DNA of 64,000 bases, taken from NCBI RefSeq assembly GCF_000013705.1, contig NC_007947.1, positions 2,356,001-2,420,000 of the forward strand, given 5' to 3'. Positions within the stretch are counted from its first letter, which is position 1, and each line of letters opens with the position of its first letter. The notes below the pieces were generated by a model. That model was not told where the DNA came from. It did no database searches and saw nothing but the letters and a program-made list of their open reading frames with translations. The position numbers were made by a program, and so were the translations under genes. Positions 52,011 to 61,870 of the stretch are shown one piece after another. Origin of the DNA: Methylobacillus flagellatus KT (lineage in GTDB: Bacteria; Pseudomonadota; Gammaproteobacteria; Burkholderiales; Methylophilaceae).

Positions 52011-52579
52011 AACCCGGAGAACGCAAACAGCAAATCCTGGAAACCCTGGCGAAGATGCTGGAATCGCCCAAGCGCGAAAAAATCACCACCGCGTCCCTGG
52101 CCGCCAAGCTTGATGTCAGCGAAGCAGCGCTCTACCGCCACTTCCCCAGCAAGGCCCGTATGTTCGACGGGCTCATCGAATTCATCGAGCAAACCCTATT
52201 CGGCCTCATCAACAAGATCACCTCGGAAGAGGAAGAAGGCCTGCGACAAGCGCGGCGCATTGTCACCATCCTGCTGCTGTTCGCGGAAAAGAACCACGGT
52301 ATGACCCGCGTGCTGATCGGCGATGCATTGGTCAACGAAGATCCTGCCCTGCAAACCCGCATCAACCAACTGTTCGACCGCATTGAATCTACCCTGAAGC
52401 AAAGCCTGCGCATTGCTGAAACCCAGACCGGCCGCAAGTTCGATCCCGAGTCCCAGGCCAACTTGCTGCTATGCTTCGTGATTGGCCGCTGGCACCAGTT
52501 TGCCAAGAGCGGCTTCAAACGCAAGCCGATGGAATATGTACAGCAGCAATTGACCTTGCTGTATGGCCTCGAAGAATAA
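52001..52579 (+). CDS. slmA: Nucleoid occlusion factor SlmA
   Basis: TetR-family DNA-binding protein of 192 residues that blocks FtsZ assembly over the nucleoid. Helix-turn-helix ITTASLAAKLDVSEAALYRHFPSK at residues 28-51 and the ARMFDGLIEFIE segment after it are typical. ATG overlaps the end of the HAD gene. Its DNA target (SBS) sites are not evident in this window. Confidence 0.93.
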   Translation: MALKPGERKQQILETLAKMLESPKREKITTASLAAKLDVSEAALYRHFPSKARMFDGLIEFIEQTLFGLINKITSEEEEGLRQARRIVTILLLFAEKNHGMTRVLIGDALVNEDPALQTRINQLFDRIESTLKQSLRIAETQTGRKFDPESQANLLLCFVIGRWHQFAKSGFKRKPMEYVQQQLTLLYGLEE

Positions 52580-52625
52580 GGTTAATTAAGCTGGCGGCGG
52601 GCTGGATTTAATGCACAAACGGCGC

Positions 52626-53615
52626 TCAATCTGGCCTAAAGGCGAGTATTGTTCCAGCAAATCCAACAGCCCATCCTGTACGTCCATCCGCTGTCACGTG
52701 AACAGATCTAAGCTCGTTGGATGTGCCACTCGATTGAACCGTCCACGCCTGACCTCCATTTGAGGTGGCTAGAATGATGCCGTTAAACCCGACGGCCCAA
52801 CCTGAACCACCATCAGGCACAACGCTGACAGAGTGAAGTTCATGTTGGGTGCCACTGGATTGCATTTTCCAGACACCTCCACTGTCCGAAGTGGTGAGAA
52901 TAGTGCCACCGAATCCCACAACCCAACCGTGGCGGCCATCAGACGTGATGCTGATTGAGTACAACTCATTTGATGTACCACTATCTTGGCGTATCCAGGT
53001 TTCTCCGCCATCTACTGTAGAGAGTATCGTACCGTTGAATCCAACTGCCCAACCTGTGCGCCCATCGGCTGTGAATGTCACAGAACGAAGCTCATTCATC
53101 GTTCCGCTTGCTTGTGGCTCCCAAGCCAGACCTCCATTGGTGGTAGCAAGAATAGTACCGCCAAACCCGACTGCCCAGCCGTGCTGCCCATCACTAGCCA
53201 CACTGACTGAACGTAGCTCGTAAGGCGTGCCGCTCTCTTGCTGCACCCAGGTGGTCCCGCCATTGGAGGTGGTGAGTATGGCTCCACCGAAGCCGACTGC
53301 CCACCCCTGTCGACCATCACGGCTAATACTCACTGAGTTTAGCTCGCTAAAGGTACCACTGTCCTGTGCCACCCAGGTTTCCCCTCCATTGGAGGTAGCG
53401 AGTATCGTTCCGCCGAAACCCACTGCAAATCCGTGCTGCCCATCACTAGCAAAACTGACTGAGCGTAGCTCATGGGACGTGCCACTGTCTTGCTGCATCC
53501 AGATCTGTTCTGCGTAGGCGCCCACTGCAATGGACATTGCGAAGAAGCTCATGAGCAATATTGCGATGCCCCGAAAAATCGCACCAAATTGAGCAACACT
53601 CACATTGAACTCCAT
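52626..53615 (-). CDS. Exported protein of seven YCF48/BNR-like repeats
   Basis: Protein of 329 residues with a signal peptide (cleavage near AYA, residue 35). The rest, residues 39-329, is seven tandem repeats of 42 residues, each with W-x2-Q-x-SGT, ELxSV, DG-x-GWAVGF-x-G-x-ILxT and often SNGG. Seven blades predict a beta-propeller like those of the YCF48/Hcf136 photosystem-II assembly family and sialidase-type BNR repeats. No enzymatic residues are recognisable. The ATG at 53615 has GGAGG 8 bases upstream; the longer frame to 53714 is not supported. Converges on slmA. Confidence 0.85.
   Translation of the reverse strand: MEFNVSVAQFGAIFRGIAILLMSFFAMSIAVGAYAEQIWMQQDSGTSHELRSVSFASDGQHGFAVGFGGTILATSNGGETWVAQDSGTFSELNSVSISRDGRQGWAVGFGGAILTTSNGGTTWVQQESGTPYELRSVSVASDGQHGWAVGFGGTILATTNGGLAWEPQASGTMNELRSVTFTADGRTGWAVGFNGTILSTVDGGETWIRQDSGTSNELYSISITSDGRHGWVVGFGGTILTTSDSGGVWKMQSSGTQHELHSVSVVPDGGSGWAVGFNGIILATSNGGQAWTVQSSGTSNELRSVHVTADGRTGWAVGFAGTILAFRPD
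52629..53501 (-). repeat. Seven tandem 126-base repeats within the propeller gene
   Basis: Each repeat encodes 42 residues (the last 39). They differ mostly at variable positions between the fixed W-x2-Q, SGT and GWAVGF anchors. Their nucleotide similarity is high enough that repeat number could change by recombination. Confidence 0.85.
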
Positions 53616-53832
53616 CGCTAATGCCTCCATCAAGCACCATTTTTCCCAGATCAATTGGCAGCCGGATTTAGGTAAGCAGCACTTACCAACTGCATTCACC
53701 AGCGTGATAGTCACAAGTCAATCATGCCTGAGTCATATTGATACGAGTGCTAGCATCAGCCACGACTGAGCATCCCTTTCCAGCTCCGTCTCTGAGCAAC
53801 CCAATTTCTTTGCAGCAGGGATGTACCTTCAA

Positions 53833-55068
53833 TCATCCAACAGCTTCCTTAAGCGGAAACCGGTATGCGGCTTCCATTGCCGCAACCCGGGCGGAAAATA
53901 CAGCTTCCTTGATCGCGTCCGGACTACTTTGCTCACGGGCAATTGCGCCAGCATCCACTGTCCTTACAAGTTGCAATATCTCCAGCAATAGTGGGAACAA
54001 TGGCAATGCCTGTTGCTCGAAGCCAGTCCGCCCGCGGGCATCCGCCTCGCAGGCGGACAGAAAATCACGGAATCGTCCCGGCTGCCGCAGTGCATCGGTT
54101 TCCTGCAGGAAACGCAGGACAGTGGCCGCCTTCATCTCGCCGACCTGATGCACCTTGCCGTGGTGCTTTGCTACCAGCAAGGCCAGATCCTTGCAATCAT
54201 TTGGTACACGCAAGCGCTTCACCAGGGACTGCAGCAGCTCCACGCTACGCTCTTCATGGCCAATGTGTCGTGGCAGGATATGGGCTGGCGTAGTTCCCTT
54301 GCCCAGATCATGAGTCAACGCGGCAAAGCGAACCGGCAGGCTGAATCCCGCACGAGCGGCATAGTCAATGACCAACATGACGTGGACGCCGGTATCGATT
54401 TCAGGGTGGTATTTGGCCGTCTGCGGTACGCCAAACAATCTGTCCAGTTCGGGTAACAGCCTCTTCAGCGCACCGCAGGCCCGCAATACTTCAAACATGC
54501 GGCTGGGCCGCTGCTCCATCAAGCCCTTGGCCAGCTCCTGCCAGACGCGCTCCGGCACCAGGGCGTCGACTTCGCCATCTTCCACCATATGCCGCATCAG
54601 CGTCATGGTTTCGTCTGCTACACTGAATTCGACAAACCTGGCCGCAAAGCGTGCAACGCGCAAGATGCGCACCGGGTCTTCACAGAAGGCGGGACTGACA
54701 TGGCGCAGCACCTTGGCATGCAGATCGGCGACCCCATGGTAGGGATCGATCAAATTTCCGTGCTCATCCTCAGCAATCGCATTAATGGTAAGATCCCGTC
54801 GCGCCAGGTCCTGCTCCAGCGTCACTTCTGGATCTGCATGAACCTGGAACCCTTTGTAACCTTTGCCAGTCTTGCGTTCAGTACGCGCCAAGGCGTACTC
54901 CTCATGAGTAACCGGGTGGAGGAACACTGGAAAATCCTTACCCACCGGCCTGTAGCCCAATTGCACCATCGCCTCTGGCGTACTGCCGACCACGACATGG
55001 TCCCGATCCTTGACTGGCAAGCCCAGCAACCTGTCCCGAACAGCGCCACCGACCGTATAAATGCGCAT
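53833..55068 (-). CDS. cca: Multifunctional CCA tRNA nucleotidyltransferase
   Basis: Enzyme of 411 residues that adds and repairs the 3' CCA of tRNA. GGAVRDRLLG (residue 8) and KDRDHVVVG with the metal-binding DxD (about 20) define the nucleotidyltransferase. A C-terminal HD domain (FAALTHDLGKG, about 230) gives phosphatase/phosphodiesterase activity as in E. coli. The ATG at 55068 is 4 bases after the upstream gene; a frame open to 55146 lies in that gene. Confidence 0.95.
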   Translation of the reverse strand: MRIYTVGGAVRDRLLGLPVKDRDHVVVGSTPEAMVQLGYRPVGKDFPVFLHPVTHEEYALARTERKTGKGYKGFQVHADPEVTLEQDLARRDLTINAIAEDEHGNLIDPYHGVADLHAKVLRHVSPAFCEDPVRILRVARFAARFVEFSVADETMTLMRHMVEDGEVDALVPERVWQELAKGLMEQRPSRMFEVLRACGALKRLLPELDRLFGVPQTAKYHPEIDTGVHVMLVIDYAARAGFSLPVRFAALTHDLGKGTTPAHILPRHIGHEERSVELLQSLVKRLRVPNDCKDLALLVAKHHGKVHQVGEMKAATVLRFLQETDALRQPGRFRDFLSACEADARGRTGFEQQALPLFPLLLEILQLVRTVDAGAIAREQSSPDAIKEAVFSARVAAMEAAYRFPLKEAVG

Positions 55069-55072
55069 GAAT

Positions 55073-56038
55073 CTAACGCCTGCTGAACGTACGTCCAGCC
55101 AGGCTGCGAAAACGCTCATAAGCACTGCGCGGCGTTTCTCCGGCAATATACTCGGGAGCTATCGCTTCCAGTGAAGCCAGGGAATGTCCAAAGAACTCGG
55201 AAATTGGCCCATCACATACGCTATCCACTTCCATGCTCAGCAGATTGTCACGCGTCATCAGCTTGAATGGCATCAGCTCAAGCGCATAGGCCTGATAGTA
55301 GGACAGCTTGTCGTTCAAGCTGACAATGCGGCGCTTCTTTCCTAGCAAGAGGGCCGTAAGCTCAATCAACTGCTTGAGGGTGTATACCTGCGGCCCGCCA
55401 AGATCGATGCTGCGGCCATAAGTGCTGACATTTTCCAGCGCTGTCAGGAACACATAAGCCACATCCTCTACCCAGATGGGCTGGAACTTCGCGTTTGGCT
55501 TGGCAACCGCAACGACTGGCATCATATTGACAACATTGGCCAACATGCTGAGGAAGTGGTCGCCCCGGCCAAAAATGACCGAGGGACGGAATACCGTCAC
55601 CTGCAACTCATCTGCCCGCCGGAGCACAGCCTGTTCCCCGGCCGCCTTGGAGCGAAGATAGGCGCTTTTAGCATCGGCACTGGCCTTCAGCGCACTCATG
55701 TGCAACAGGCGAGGCACGCCCTGTTTGCAGCAGATATCGGCAATCCTGGTCGCCAGGTCGACATGGATGGACTCGAATGTCGCGTTTCCGCTCTCGTGCA
55801 GAATGCCTGCCAGGTTGATGACAGCATCCTGGCCATGGAGCTGTCCGGATAACGAGGCCTCGTTGAAGACGTCGCACTCTGTCACCTGCACGTTCGGGAG
55901 CAGGATCAAGTGCTTGCTGCTCTCACGCCTGCGTGTCAGCACCTTGACATCATAGCCGGCGGTGCTGAGCCTATGCACGAGGGCGCTACCGACAAAGCCC
56001 GAGCCACCGACGACACATATTTGCCTGACACGTTGCAT
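55073..56038 (-). CDS. NAD(P)-binding protein of the NDUFA9-like SDR family
   Basis: Protein of 321 residues with a Rossmann fold: QICVVGGSGFVGSAL at the N-terminus and a following AGILHE segment. Extended/atypical SDR of the complex I NDUFA9 subunit-like group, which often lacks the catalytic YxxxK (here SAYLRSKAAGEQ gives Y-x3-K at about residue 132). A role in quinone or lipid metabolism is only suggested. Lies between slt and cca, 4 bases from cca. Confidence 0.85.
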   Translation of the reverse strand: MQRVRQICVVGGSGFVGSALVHRLSTAGYDVKVLTRRRESSKHLILLPNVQVTECDVFNEASLSGQLHGQDAVINLAGILHESGNATFESIHVDLATRIADICCKQGVPRLLHMSALKASADAKSAYLRSKAAGEQAVLRRADELQVTVFRPSVIFGRGDHFLSMLANVVNMMPVVAVAKPNAKFQPIWVEDVAYVFLTALENVSTYGRSIDLGGPQVYTLKQLIELTALLLGKKRRIVSLNDKLSYYQAYALELMPFKLMTRDNLLSMEVDSVCDGPISEFFGHSLASLEAIAPEYIAGETPRSAYERFRSLAGRTFSRR

Positions 56039-56077
56039 ATTGAATATTTTCCTTGCTGCTATCTGCCAAGGACAGGC

Positions 56078-58093
56078 TTAATCCTGTTCCGGATTGACTG
56101 GTGATCCCACGCCTGGTACGACCCCCAGCCGCTGCTTGAGCGTCTGTGACTGAGTCCCCAGTTGATGGGAATAATAGATGGAGTTGCTGAGTACTTTCTT
56201 GACGTAGTCACGCGTTTCACTGAAGGGAATGGTTTCAGCATACACCGCTCCCTCCAGTGGCTGATCCGAAGCCCAGCGTTTTGGCCTGCCTGGACCAGCA
56301 TTGTAGGCTGCAGTCGCCATCAGAGGCTGTTGGTCCATCCTATCCATGGTATAGCGCAGGTAATGGGTGCCAAACTTCAGGTTGGTATCGAGCTGGTTAA
56401 TCATGGCAGGCTTGTAGTCTCTCATGCCCATGCGCTTGGCAATCCACTTGGCGGTTTCAGGCATGACCTGCATCAAGCCGGATGCGCCGACCACAGACTT
56501 GGCCCAGCTGACAAACCGGCTTTCCTGGCGAATCAGGCCATAAACCCAGGCTTCGTCCAATGCATTGTCCGCCACATATCCCTGCATCAGGTCTCGATAA
56601 GGAGTAGGGTAGCGCAAGGCGAAATCGTGCAACAACTTGGTGCGGTCAGCCGTATTGATGGCAATGTCGTACCAACCTTCACGGAACGCCACCTCGGCAG
56701 CGGCGATCAACTGCTTGTCATCGAAGTCGCGACTGGCAAATCGCCATTCCTCGCGTGACTCCCAGCGCATTTCCAGCCGGCGTAGTGCCAAGGCACGCTG
56801 TATGCCAGGGTTATCCAATACGGCCCGCACCTCATCGGCACTTGCACGGTAGCGCTCAGGCGCCGCGCCTAATGCATCGCCCATCTCCTCTTCCGCCAGC
56901 AATCCATAGTAAGTATTTTCCTTGGCCAGTTTGACCAAGATCAAATTGGCCGCGACGATCTGCTTTTGTTCTTTGAGTGCCCGGGCTTTCCAATACTGCC
57001 AAACCTGTTCTGCCTGCAGGGATTCCGGCATGGCGGCAATCGCTTCCTGCAATGCCTTCCAATCGCCTGCCCGCATGGCAGCCCTGGCTTTCCATTCCCG
57101 CTGATCATTGTCCAGGACCACATTCCCGGCTCTCTGGAAATAGGTCAATGCGGCGGGATCATGTTTGCGTGCGGCATGGAGGGCAAAGCGCCCCCAGAAA
57201 TAGTCGCGGTCCGCCACGTCGAAATTGCCGTGTATCTTTTCCCACAAATCCAGCACCAATGCAGGCTGGCTACGGCTCAGTCGTTCCAGGGCGTAAAGAT
57301 TGAGCTCTCTTCCCAGGCGACTCTTGAAGCTGATCTGGCGATTTTCCAGGACTTTCTGTGGGTTCTGGTAAACCCGGTCCAAGAGCTTGAGATTGTTCTT
57401 GTCGATGCCCGGCAGACGCTGCAGCACAGACTTGGCCACAGTGATCCTTGAGCCTTGCAACAGCAAACGGGTCCTTGCCCAGATATCCTCTTCCCGCAGA
57501 ACGCCGCCCTTCTGCAGCCGGTCAAACACGGCATCGCAATTGGCAGGCAGTTCATTGCCCGTCATCCATAGGGCCTTGCCTGCATTGACGGCAGACTCCA
57601 GGCCCTGCTGGATGCCGCCGTCTGCCGCATAGCAGTTCACCGCCATATCCTCGCGCTGGAGCTTGGGATATTCTTCAAAGAATGTTTCCCAATCTTGGCG
57701 TCTCGCCAATACTTTCAACCATTCGCCGCGCAGGCGATCCGCGAAGGGCGCATCCTTGTATTGATCGAGGAACTGCCTCACGGACTGGTTGCTTGCCTGA
57801 TTCAACTCCAGCAAGAAACGCCAATAATCGGTGTAGGGAGCGAGAATATAATGCTGCGCATGCAGGTTTCGCGAAGCAGTGGTGAGTGCATTGAGGTTGC
57901 GGGCATTATAGGCTGCGCGCGCGCTCAGGAAGACATCGTCAGGACCGGCGGCATGCCCGGAGCCATTTCCCAACAGGAGCCCTGCCACCATCAGGAATGA
58001 GGCACACGCCATCCTGCACACTTCTACCCATTTGGTTTTGCCTGTACGACGCAAGCCACTTGCCTGCGCGATGCCCACCTTACTCAATTGCAT
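56078..58093 (-). CDS. slt: Soluble lytic murein transglycosylase
   Basis: Periplasmic enzyme of about 671 residues cleaving peptidoglycan glycan strands. A long alpha-superhelical part is followed by a C-terminal goose-lysozyme-like domain with catalytic Glu in IRQESRF (about residue 530), then SGLMQVMPETAKW. The signal segment is SFLMVAGLLLGNGSGHA. The start is uncertain: ATG at 58093 (used) or 58012, which would place the signal peptide at the very N-terminus. Confidence 0.92.
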   Translation of the reverse strand: MQLSKVGIAQASGLRRTGKTKWVEVCRMACASFLMVAGLLLGNGSGHAAGPDDVFLSARAAYNARNLNALTTASRNLHAQHYILAPYTDYWRFLLELNQASNQSVRQFLDQYKDAPFADRLRGEWLKVLARRQDWETFFEEYPKLQREDMAVNCYAADGGIQQGLESAVNAGKALWMTGNELPANCDAVFDRLQKGGVLREEDIWARTRLLLQGSRITVAKSVLQRLPGIDKNNLKLLDRVYQNPQKVLENRQISFKSRLGRELNLYALERLSRSQPALVLDLWEKIHGNFDVADRDYFWGRFALHAARKHDPAALTYFQRAGNVVLDNDQREWKARAAMRAGDWKALQEAIAAMPESLQAEQVWQYWKARALKEQKQIVAANLILVKLAKENTYYGLLAEEEMGDALGAAPERYRASADEVRAVLDNPGIQRALALRRLEMRWESREEWRFASRDFDDKQLIAAAEVAFREGWYDIAINTADRTKLLHDFALRYPTPYRDLMQGYVADNALDEAWVYGLIRQESRFVSWAKSVVGASGLMQVMPETAKWIAKRMGMRDYKPAMINQLDTNLKFGTHYLRYTMDRMDQQPLMATAAYNAGPGRPKRWASDQPLEGAVYAETIPFSETRDYVKKVLSNSIYYSHQLGTQSQTLKQRLGVVPGVGSPVNPEQD

Positions 58094-58158
58094 TGTAATG
58101 TACCCAATGGTGCTCTCGTAGCACAACCATCCAGAGAGAGCTGCTGCCAATCAGCAAT

Positions 58159-58341
58159 CTAGTAAAGAATGATGCGGCCCATTGAAATCACCAAGGCCAC
58201 GACCATCAGCATGACCAGCGTGAATTTGGTCAACTGCCAGGTGAACTTGAGATAGCGCTTGTCGCCGGATATAAAATAAATGCCCAGCGAGACAGCAACC
58301 GAAATCAAGCCCAGTACCAGCAGGATTCGTAATACCAGCAT
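58159..58341 (-). CDS. Small membrane protein of unknown function
   Basis: Protein of 60 residues with two hydrophobic segments (about 2-24 and 36-56) joined by a short basic loop (SGDKRYLKF). The ATG at 58341 begins 2 bases after the lpxC stop, so it is in the lpxC transcript. Similar small proteins occur at this place in other Betaproteobacteria; their role is not known. Confidence 0.65.
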   Translation of the reverse strand: MLVLRILLVLGLISVAVSLGIYFISGDKRYLKFTWQLTKFTLVMLMVVALVISMGRIILY

Positions 58342-58343
58342 GG

Positions 58344-59273
58344 CTAGACGTATTGTAATGCCGGCGGCAGACCAATGGGATTCCGAAAGGCGCCGGGCGC
58401 CTCCTCGATCTTGGCAAAGGTGGCGTATTCCCATGCATCGCCATCGGCCAATAGTGCCCGCAGCAGTTGATTATTCATGTAATGCCCCGCTTTGTAGGCG
58501 CTGAAAGCACCAATCAAGGGGTGGCCCAATACGTATAGGTCGCCAATGGCGTCCAGCATCTTGTGCTTGACGAACTCGTCGTCATAGCGCAATCCATCGC
58601 TGTTCAGTACGCGAAACTCGTCCAGCACGATCGCATTATCCAGGCTACCGCCCCGGGCAAGGCCCATGGAACGCAGCGCCTCCACCTCATGCATGAATCC
58701 GAAGGTGCGCGCACGACTGATTTCCTTGATATAGGAGTTATCAGCAAAATCAATCGTGATGCGCTGTCCGGTGTGCTCCACGGCAGGATGGTTGAAATCA
58801 ATCGTGAAATCGAGCTTGAAGCCAAAATAGGGATCGAAACGTACCCATTTGTCGCCTTCGCGGTACTCAACGGTTTTCTTGATGCGGATGAATTTCTTCA
58901 TCGCATCCTGTTCGACGATGCCGGCCTGTTGCAGAAGGAAGACAAAAGGCCCGGCACTGCCATCCATGATAGGGACTTCACCCGCATTGAGCTCAATACG
59001 GATGTTGTCTATCCCCAACCCTGCCAGGGCAGACATCAGGTGCTCAATCGTGGCAACCCGGGCACCGTTGCACTCCAGGGCGGAACACAACTTGGTATCG
59101 GTCACGAGATGAGGTTGTACCTTGAATTCCGCAGTATCGGGCAGATCGATCCTGCGGAATACAATGCCGGTATCAGGTGCCGCCGGGCGCAAGGTCAGGG
59201 TCACCTTGTCGCCGGAATGCAAACCAACGCCGGTGGCGCTTATTTCTTTTTTCAGTGTTCTTTGTTTAAGCAC
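58344..59273 (-). CDS. lpxC: UDP-3-O-acyl-N-acetylglucosamine deacetylase
   Basis: Committed step of lipid A synthesis, zinc hydrolase of 309 residues. The His ligand region [13 protein letters not shown] (about 78) and the later [22 protein letters not shown] with zinc His and Asp (about 237-255) are intact. The GTG at 59273 gives the family N-terminus MLKQRTLK and has AGAGGGG upstream; the ATG at 59300 adds nine residues and has no ribosome binding site. Downstream of ftsZ as in E. coli. Confidence 0.96.
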   Translation of the reverse strand: MLKQRTLKKEISATGVGLHSGDKVTLTLRPAAPDTGIVFRRIDLPDTAEFKVQPHLVTDTKLCSALECNGARVATIEHLMSALAGLGIDNIRIELNAGEVPIMDGSAGPFVFLLQQAGIVEQDAMKKFIRIKKTVEYREGDKWVRFDPYFGFKLDFTIDFNHPAVEHTGQRITIDFADNSYIKEISRARTFGFMHEVEALRSMGLARGGSLDNAIVLDEFRVLNSDGLRYDDEFVKHKMLDAIGDLYVLGHPLIGAFSAYKAGHYMNNQLLRALLADGDAWEYATFAKIEEAPGAFRNPIGLPPALQYV

Positions 59274-59359
59274 TGCTGCCCCTCTCGCGAGAGCCCTCAT
59301 TCATATGATTGCCATATTGTAGCACGCAACGCTACCCGACCTGGTCGGGCAAGCCCGCT

Positions 59360-60523
59360 TCAGTCAGCCTGCTTGCGCAGGAATGCAGGAATATCATATT
59401 CCTCCACGCCCGACATCTTCATGGCTTCAACCTGCGCACGACGGCCATTCGAACTGAATACGGCAGGACTGTCATCATCCGTACCACCCATATACATCGG
59501 CTGGTTGGTGGTACCATCGCGCACCTGCGTCATCACACGCAATTCGGGCTTCTGCTGGCGACGAGACGCCACACCGTTCAACCCGGTTGCTACCATGGTG
59601 ACACGCAAGCCATCGCCGATAGACTCATCGAACACATTGCCCACGATCACCGTGGCATCCTCAGCCGTGAACTCCTTGATCGTGTTCATCACGTCATAGT
59701 ACTCCTTCATCTTGAAGGAAGTGCTTGCAGTGATGTTGACCAGCACGCCACGCGCATTGGCGAGGTTGACGTCTTCCAGCAGAGGGCTTGCCACTGCCTG
59801 TTCAGCTGCGATGCGGGCGCGCTCGCTGCCGGTGGCAGTCGCGGAACCCATCATCGCCATGCCCATTTCGGACATGACGGTACGCACGTCGGCAAAGTCG
59901 ACATTGACCATGCCAGGGCAATTGATGATCTCGGCAATACCGGATACCGCATTGTGCAATACGTCGTTGGCCGCTTGGAACGCCTCCAGGAAGGGTACGT
60001 CTTCACCCAGCACCTGCATGAGCTTCTCATTCGGGATGATAATAAGAGAATCGACATGCTTAGAAAGTTCTTCCAGCCCCTCCTGTGCGACCTTGGTACG
60101 TTTGCCTTCAAAAGCGAACGGCTTGGTCACCACCGCCACGGTGAGGATGCCCATTTCCTTGGCGACTTCCGCGATGATGGGCGCTGCGCCGGTGCCGGTG
60201 CCTCCCCCCATGCCTGCGGTGATGAACAGCATGTCTGCACCATCGATCACCTCAGCGATGCGATCGCGGTCTTCCAAAGCGGCCTCGCGGCCGATCTCCG
60301 GACGCGCACCTGCACCCAGGCCCTTGGTGATGTCAGTGCCAATCTGCAACACGGTCTTGGCTTGGCTCTTCTTCAGTGCCTGCATGTCGGTATTGGCGCA
60401 AATGAACTCCACGCCGCCGACCTCTTTTTCAATCATGTGAGCCACTGCGTTGCCGCCGCAACCACCCACGCCTATCACTTTGATCACGGCCTCTTGTGAG
60501 TCCCTGTCCATAATCTCAAACAT
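59360..60523 (-). CDS. ftsZ: Cell division protein FtsZ
   Basis: Tubulin-like GTPase of 387 residues that forms the Z ring. The GGGTGTG nucleotide motif (about residue 106) and the T7 loop NVDFADV (about 207) are present. The C-terminal tail has the conserved DIPAFLRKQ binding peptide for FtsA and ZipA. Located after ftsA by 83 bases. Confidence 0.98.
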   Translation of the reverse strand: MFEIMDRDSQEAVIKVIGVGGCGGNAVAHMIEKEVGGVEFICANTDMQALKKSQAKTVLQIGTDITKGLGAGARPEIGREAALEDRDRIAEVIDGADMLFITAGMGGGTGTGAAPIIAEVAKEMGILTVAVVTKPFAFEGKRTKVAQEGLEELSKHVDSLIIIPNEKLMQVLGEDVPFLEAFQAANDVLHNAVSGIAEIINCPGMVNVDFADVRTVMSEMGMAMMGSATATGSERARIAAEQAVASPLLEDVNLANARGVLVNITASTSFKMKEYYDVMNTIKEFTAEDATVIVGNVFDESIGDGLRVTMVATGLNGVASRRQQKPELRVMTQVRDGTTNQPMYMGGTDDDSPAVFSSNGRRAQVEAMKMSGVEEYDIPAFLRKQAD

Positions 60524-60606
60524 GTTAAATCCCTCCTAAGTTACGTCTGCCTAAACTCGAAAAAAGCACTATTGCTTACCAACAATCGCTTAAAATCAAT
60601 GTACTA

Positions 60607-61845
60607 CTAGAAATTACCCTGAAACCAACTCTTCATCCGGCTCAATACCTGGCTGAAGGAATTGGATTCCATCTGTCCCTGAAGCTGACGTTCCACTTGC
60701 TGCTGGCCCATCAGCACCAGTCCCACCCCGGTGGCATAACGCGGATTGCCTACCACCTCGGACAAACCTCCCACATTGCGCGGCATGCCAAGACGAACCG
60801 GCATGTGGAAAATCTCTTCACCCAGCTCCACCATCCCCTTCATGAGAGAGGAGCCGCCAGTAATCACGATGCCGGAGGCGATCATTTCCTCCATGCCGCT
60901 ACGGCGCAGCTCGCCGAGCACGAATTCGTACAGCTCGACCACGCGGGGCTCGATCACCTCGGCCAGGGTCTGTACTGACAACTGGCGCGGGTCGCGGCCA
61001 TCGACACCCGGCACTTCCACTACTTCGCGGGCATCGGCCAGCTGGCGCAAGGCGCAGCCATGCTTGATCTTGATCTCTTCCGCCGATTGGGTGGGTGTAC
61101 GGAATGCCACTGCGACATCGTTGGTGATCTGGTCGCCAGCAATCGGCACCACGGCCGTATGGCGGATCGCGCCCTGCTTGAACACGGCGATGTCGGTCGT
61201 GCCGCCGCCTATATCCACCAGGCAGACGCCGAGCTCCTTTTCGTCTTCAGTCAATACTGCGAGACTGGAAGCCAGCGGCTGCAGAATGAGATCGCTGACC
61301 TCCAGGCCGCAGCGCTTGATGCACTTGACGATGTTTTGCGCGGCAGAAACCGCGCCAGTGACGATATGCACCTTGACCTCAAGCTTCATGCCGCTCATGC
61401 CCAAGGGTTCGCGCACATCCTCCTGGCCATCAATAATGAACTCTTGCGTCAGGATATGCAGGATCTGCTGATCTGACGGCAGGGCAATCGCACGTGCGGT
61501 TTCGATCACGCGGTCCACATCCATCTGCGTTACTTCGGCATCCTTGATCTTCACCATGCCGTGCGAGTTGAGGCTCTTGATATGGCTGCCAGCAATGCCG
61601 GTGTAAACGGTGCTGATCTTGCAATCCGCCATGAGCTCGGCCTCCTCCAGCGCGCGCTGTATGGCCTGTACCGTGGAGTCGATATTCACCACGACGCCCT
61701 TCTTCAGGCCGCGCGAGGTGTTCTGGCCCAGGCCGATCACCTTGAGGCTGCCGTCTACCTGCAACTCGGCCACGATCGCCACGATCTTCGAGGTGCCTAT
61801 ATCCAGCCCGACGATCAGATTCTTATCTTCCCGGACCCTGCTCAT
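60607..61845 (-). CDS. ftsA: Cell division protein FtsA
   Basis: Actin-like membrane-tethering partner of FtsZ, 412 residues. The phosphate loops GLDIGTSKI (residue 14) and LVDIGGGTTD (about 210) and the late GIVITGGSSLM (about 335) mark the ATPase fold. The C-terminus MKSWFQGNF is the amphipathic membrane helix. In order ftsQ-ftsA-ftsZ. Confidence 0.98.
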   Translation of the reverse strand: MSRVREDKNLIVGLDIGTSKIVAIVAELQVDGSLKVIGLGQNTSRGLKKGVVVNIDSTVQAIQRALEEAELMADCKISTVYTGIAGSHIKSLNSHGMVKIKDAEVTQMDVDRVIETARAIALPSDQQILHILTQEFIIDGQEDVREPLGMSGMKLEVKVHIVTGAVSAAQNIVKCIKRCGLEVSDLILQPLASSLAVLTEDEKELGVCLVDIGGGTTDIAVFKQGAIRHTAVVPIAGDQITNDVAVAFRTPTQSAEEIKIKHGCALRQLADAREVVEVPGVDGRDPRQLSVQTLAEVIEPRVVELYEFVLGELRRSGMEEMIASGIVITGGSSLMKGMVELGEEIFHMPVRLGMPRNVGGLSEVVGNPRYATGVGLVLMGQQQVERQLQGQMESNSFSQVLSRMKSWFQGNF

Positions 61846-61870
61846 TTATTTCTCCAATTTTCCATGTTTC

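Noticed and set aside
59309..60499. Open frame of 396 codons opposite ftsZ
   Set aside because: Shadow of ftsZ; His-rich, low-complexity translation without family match.
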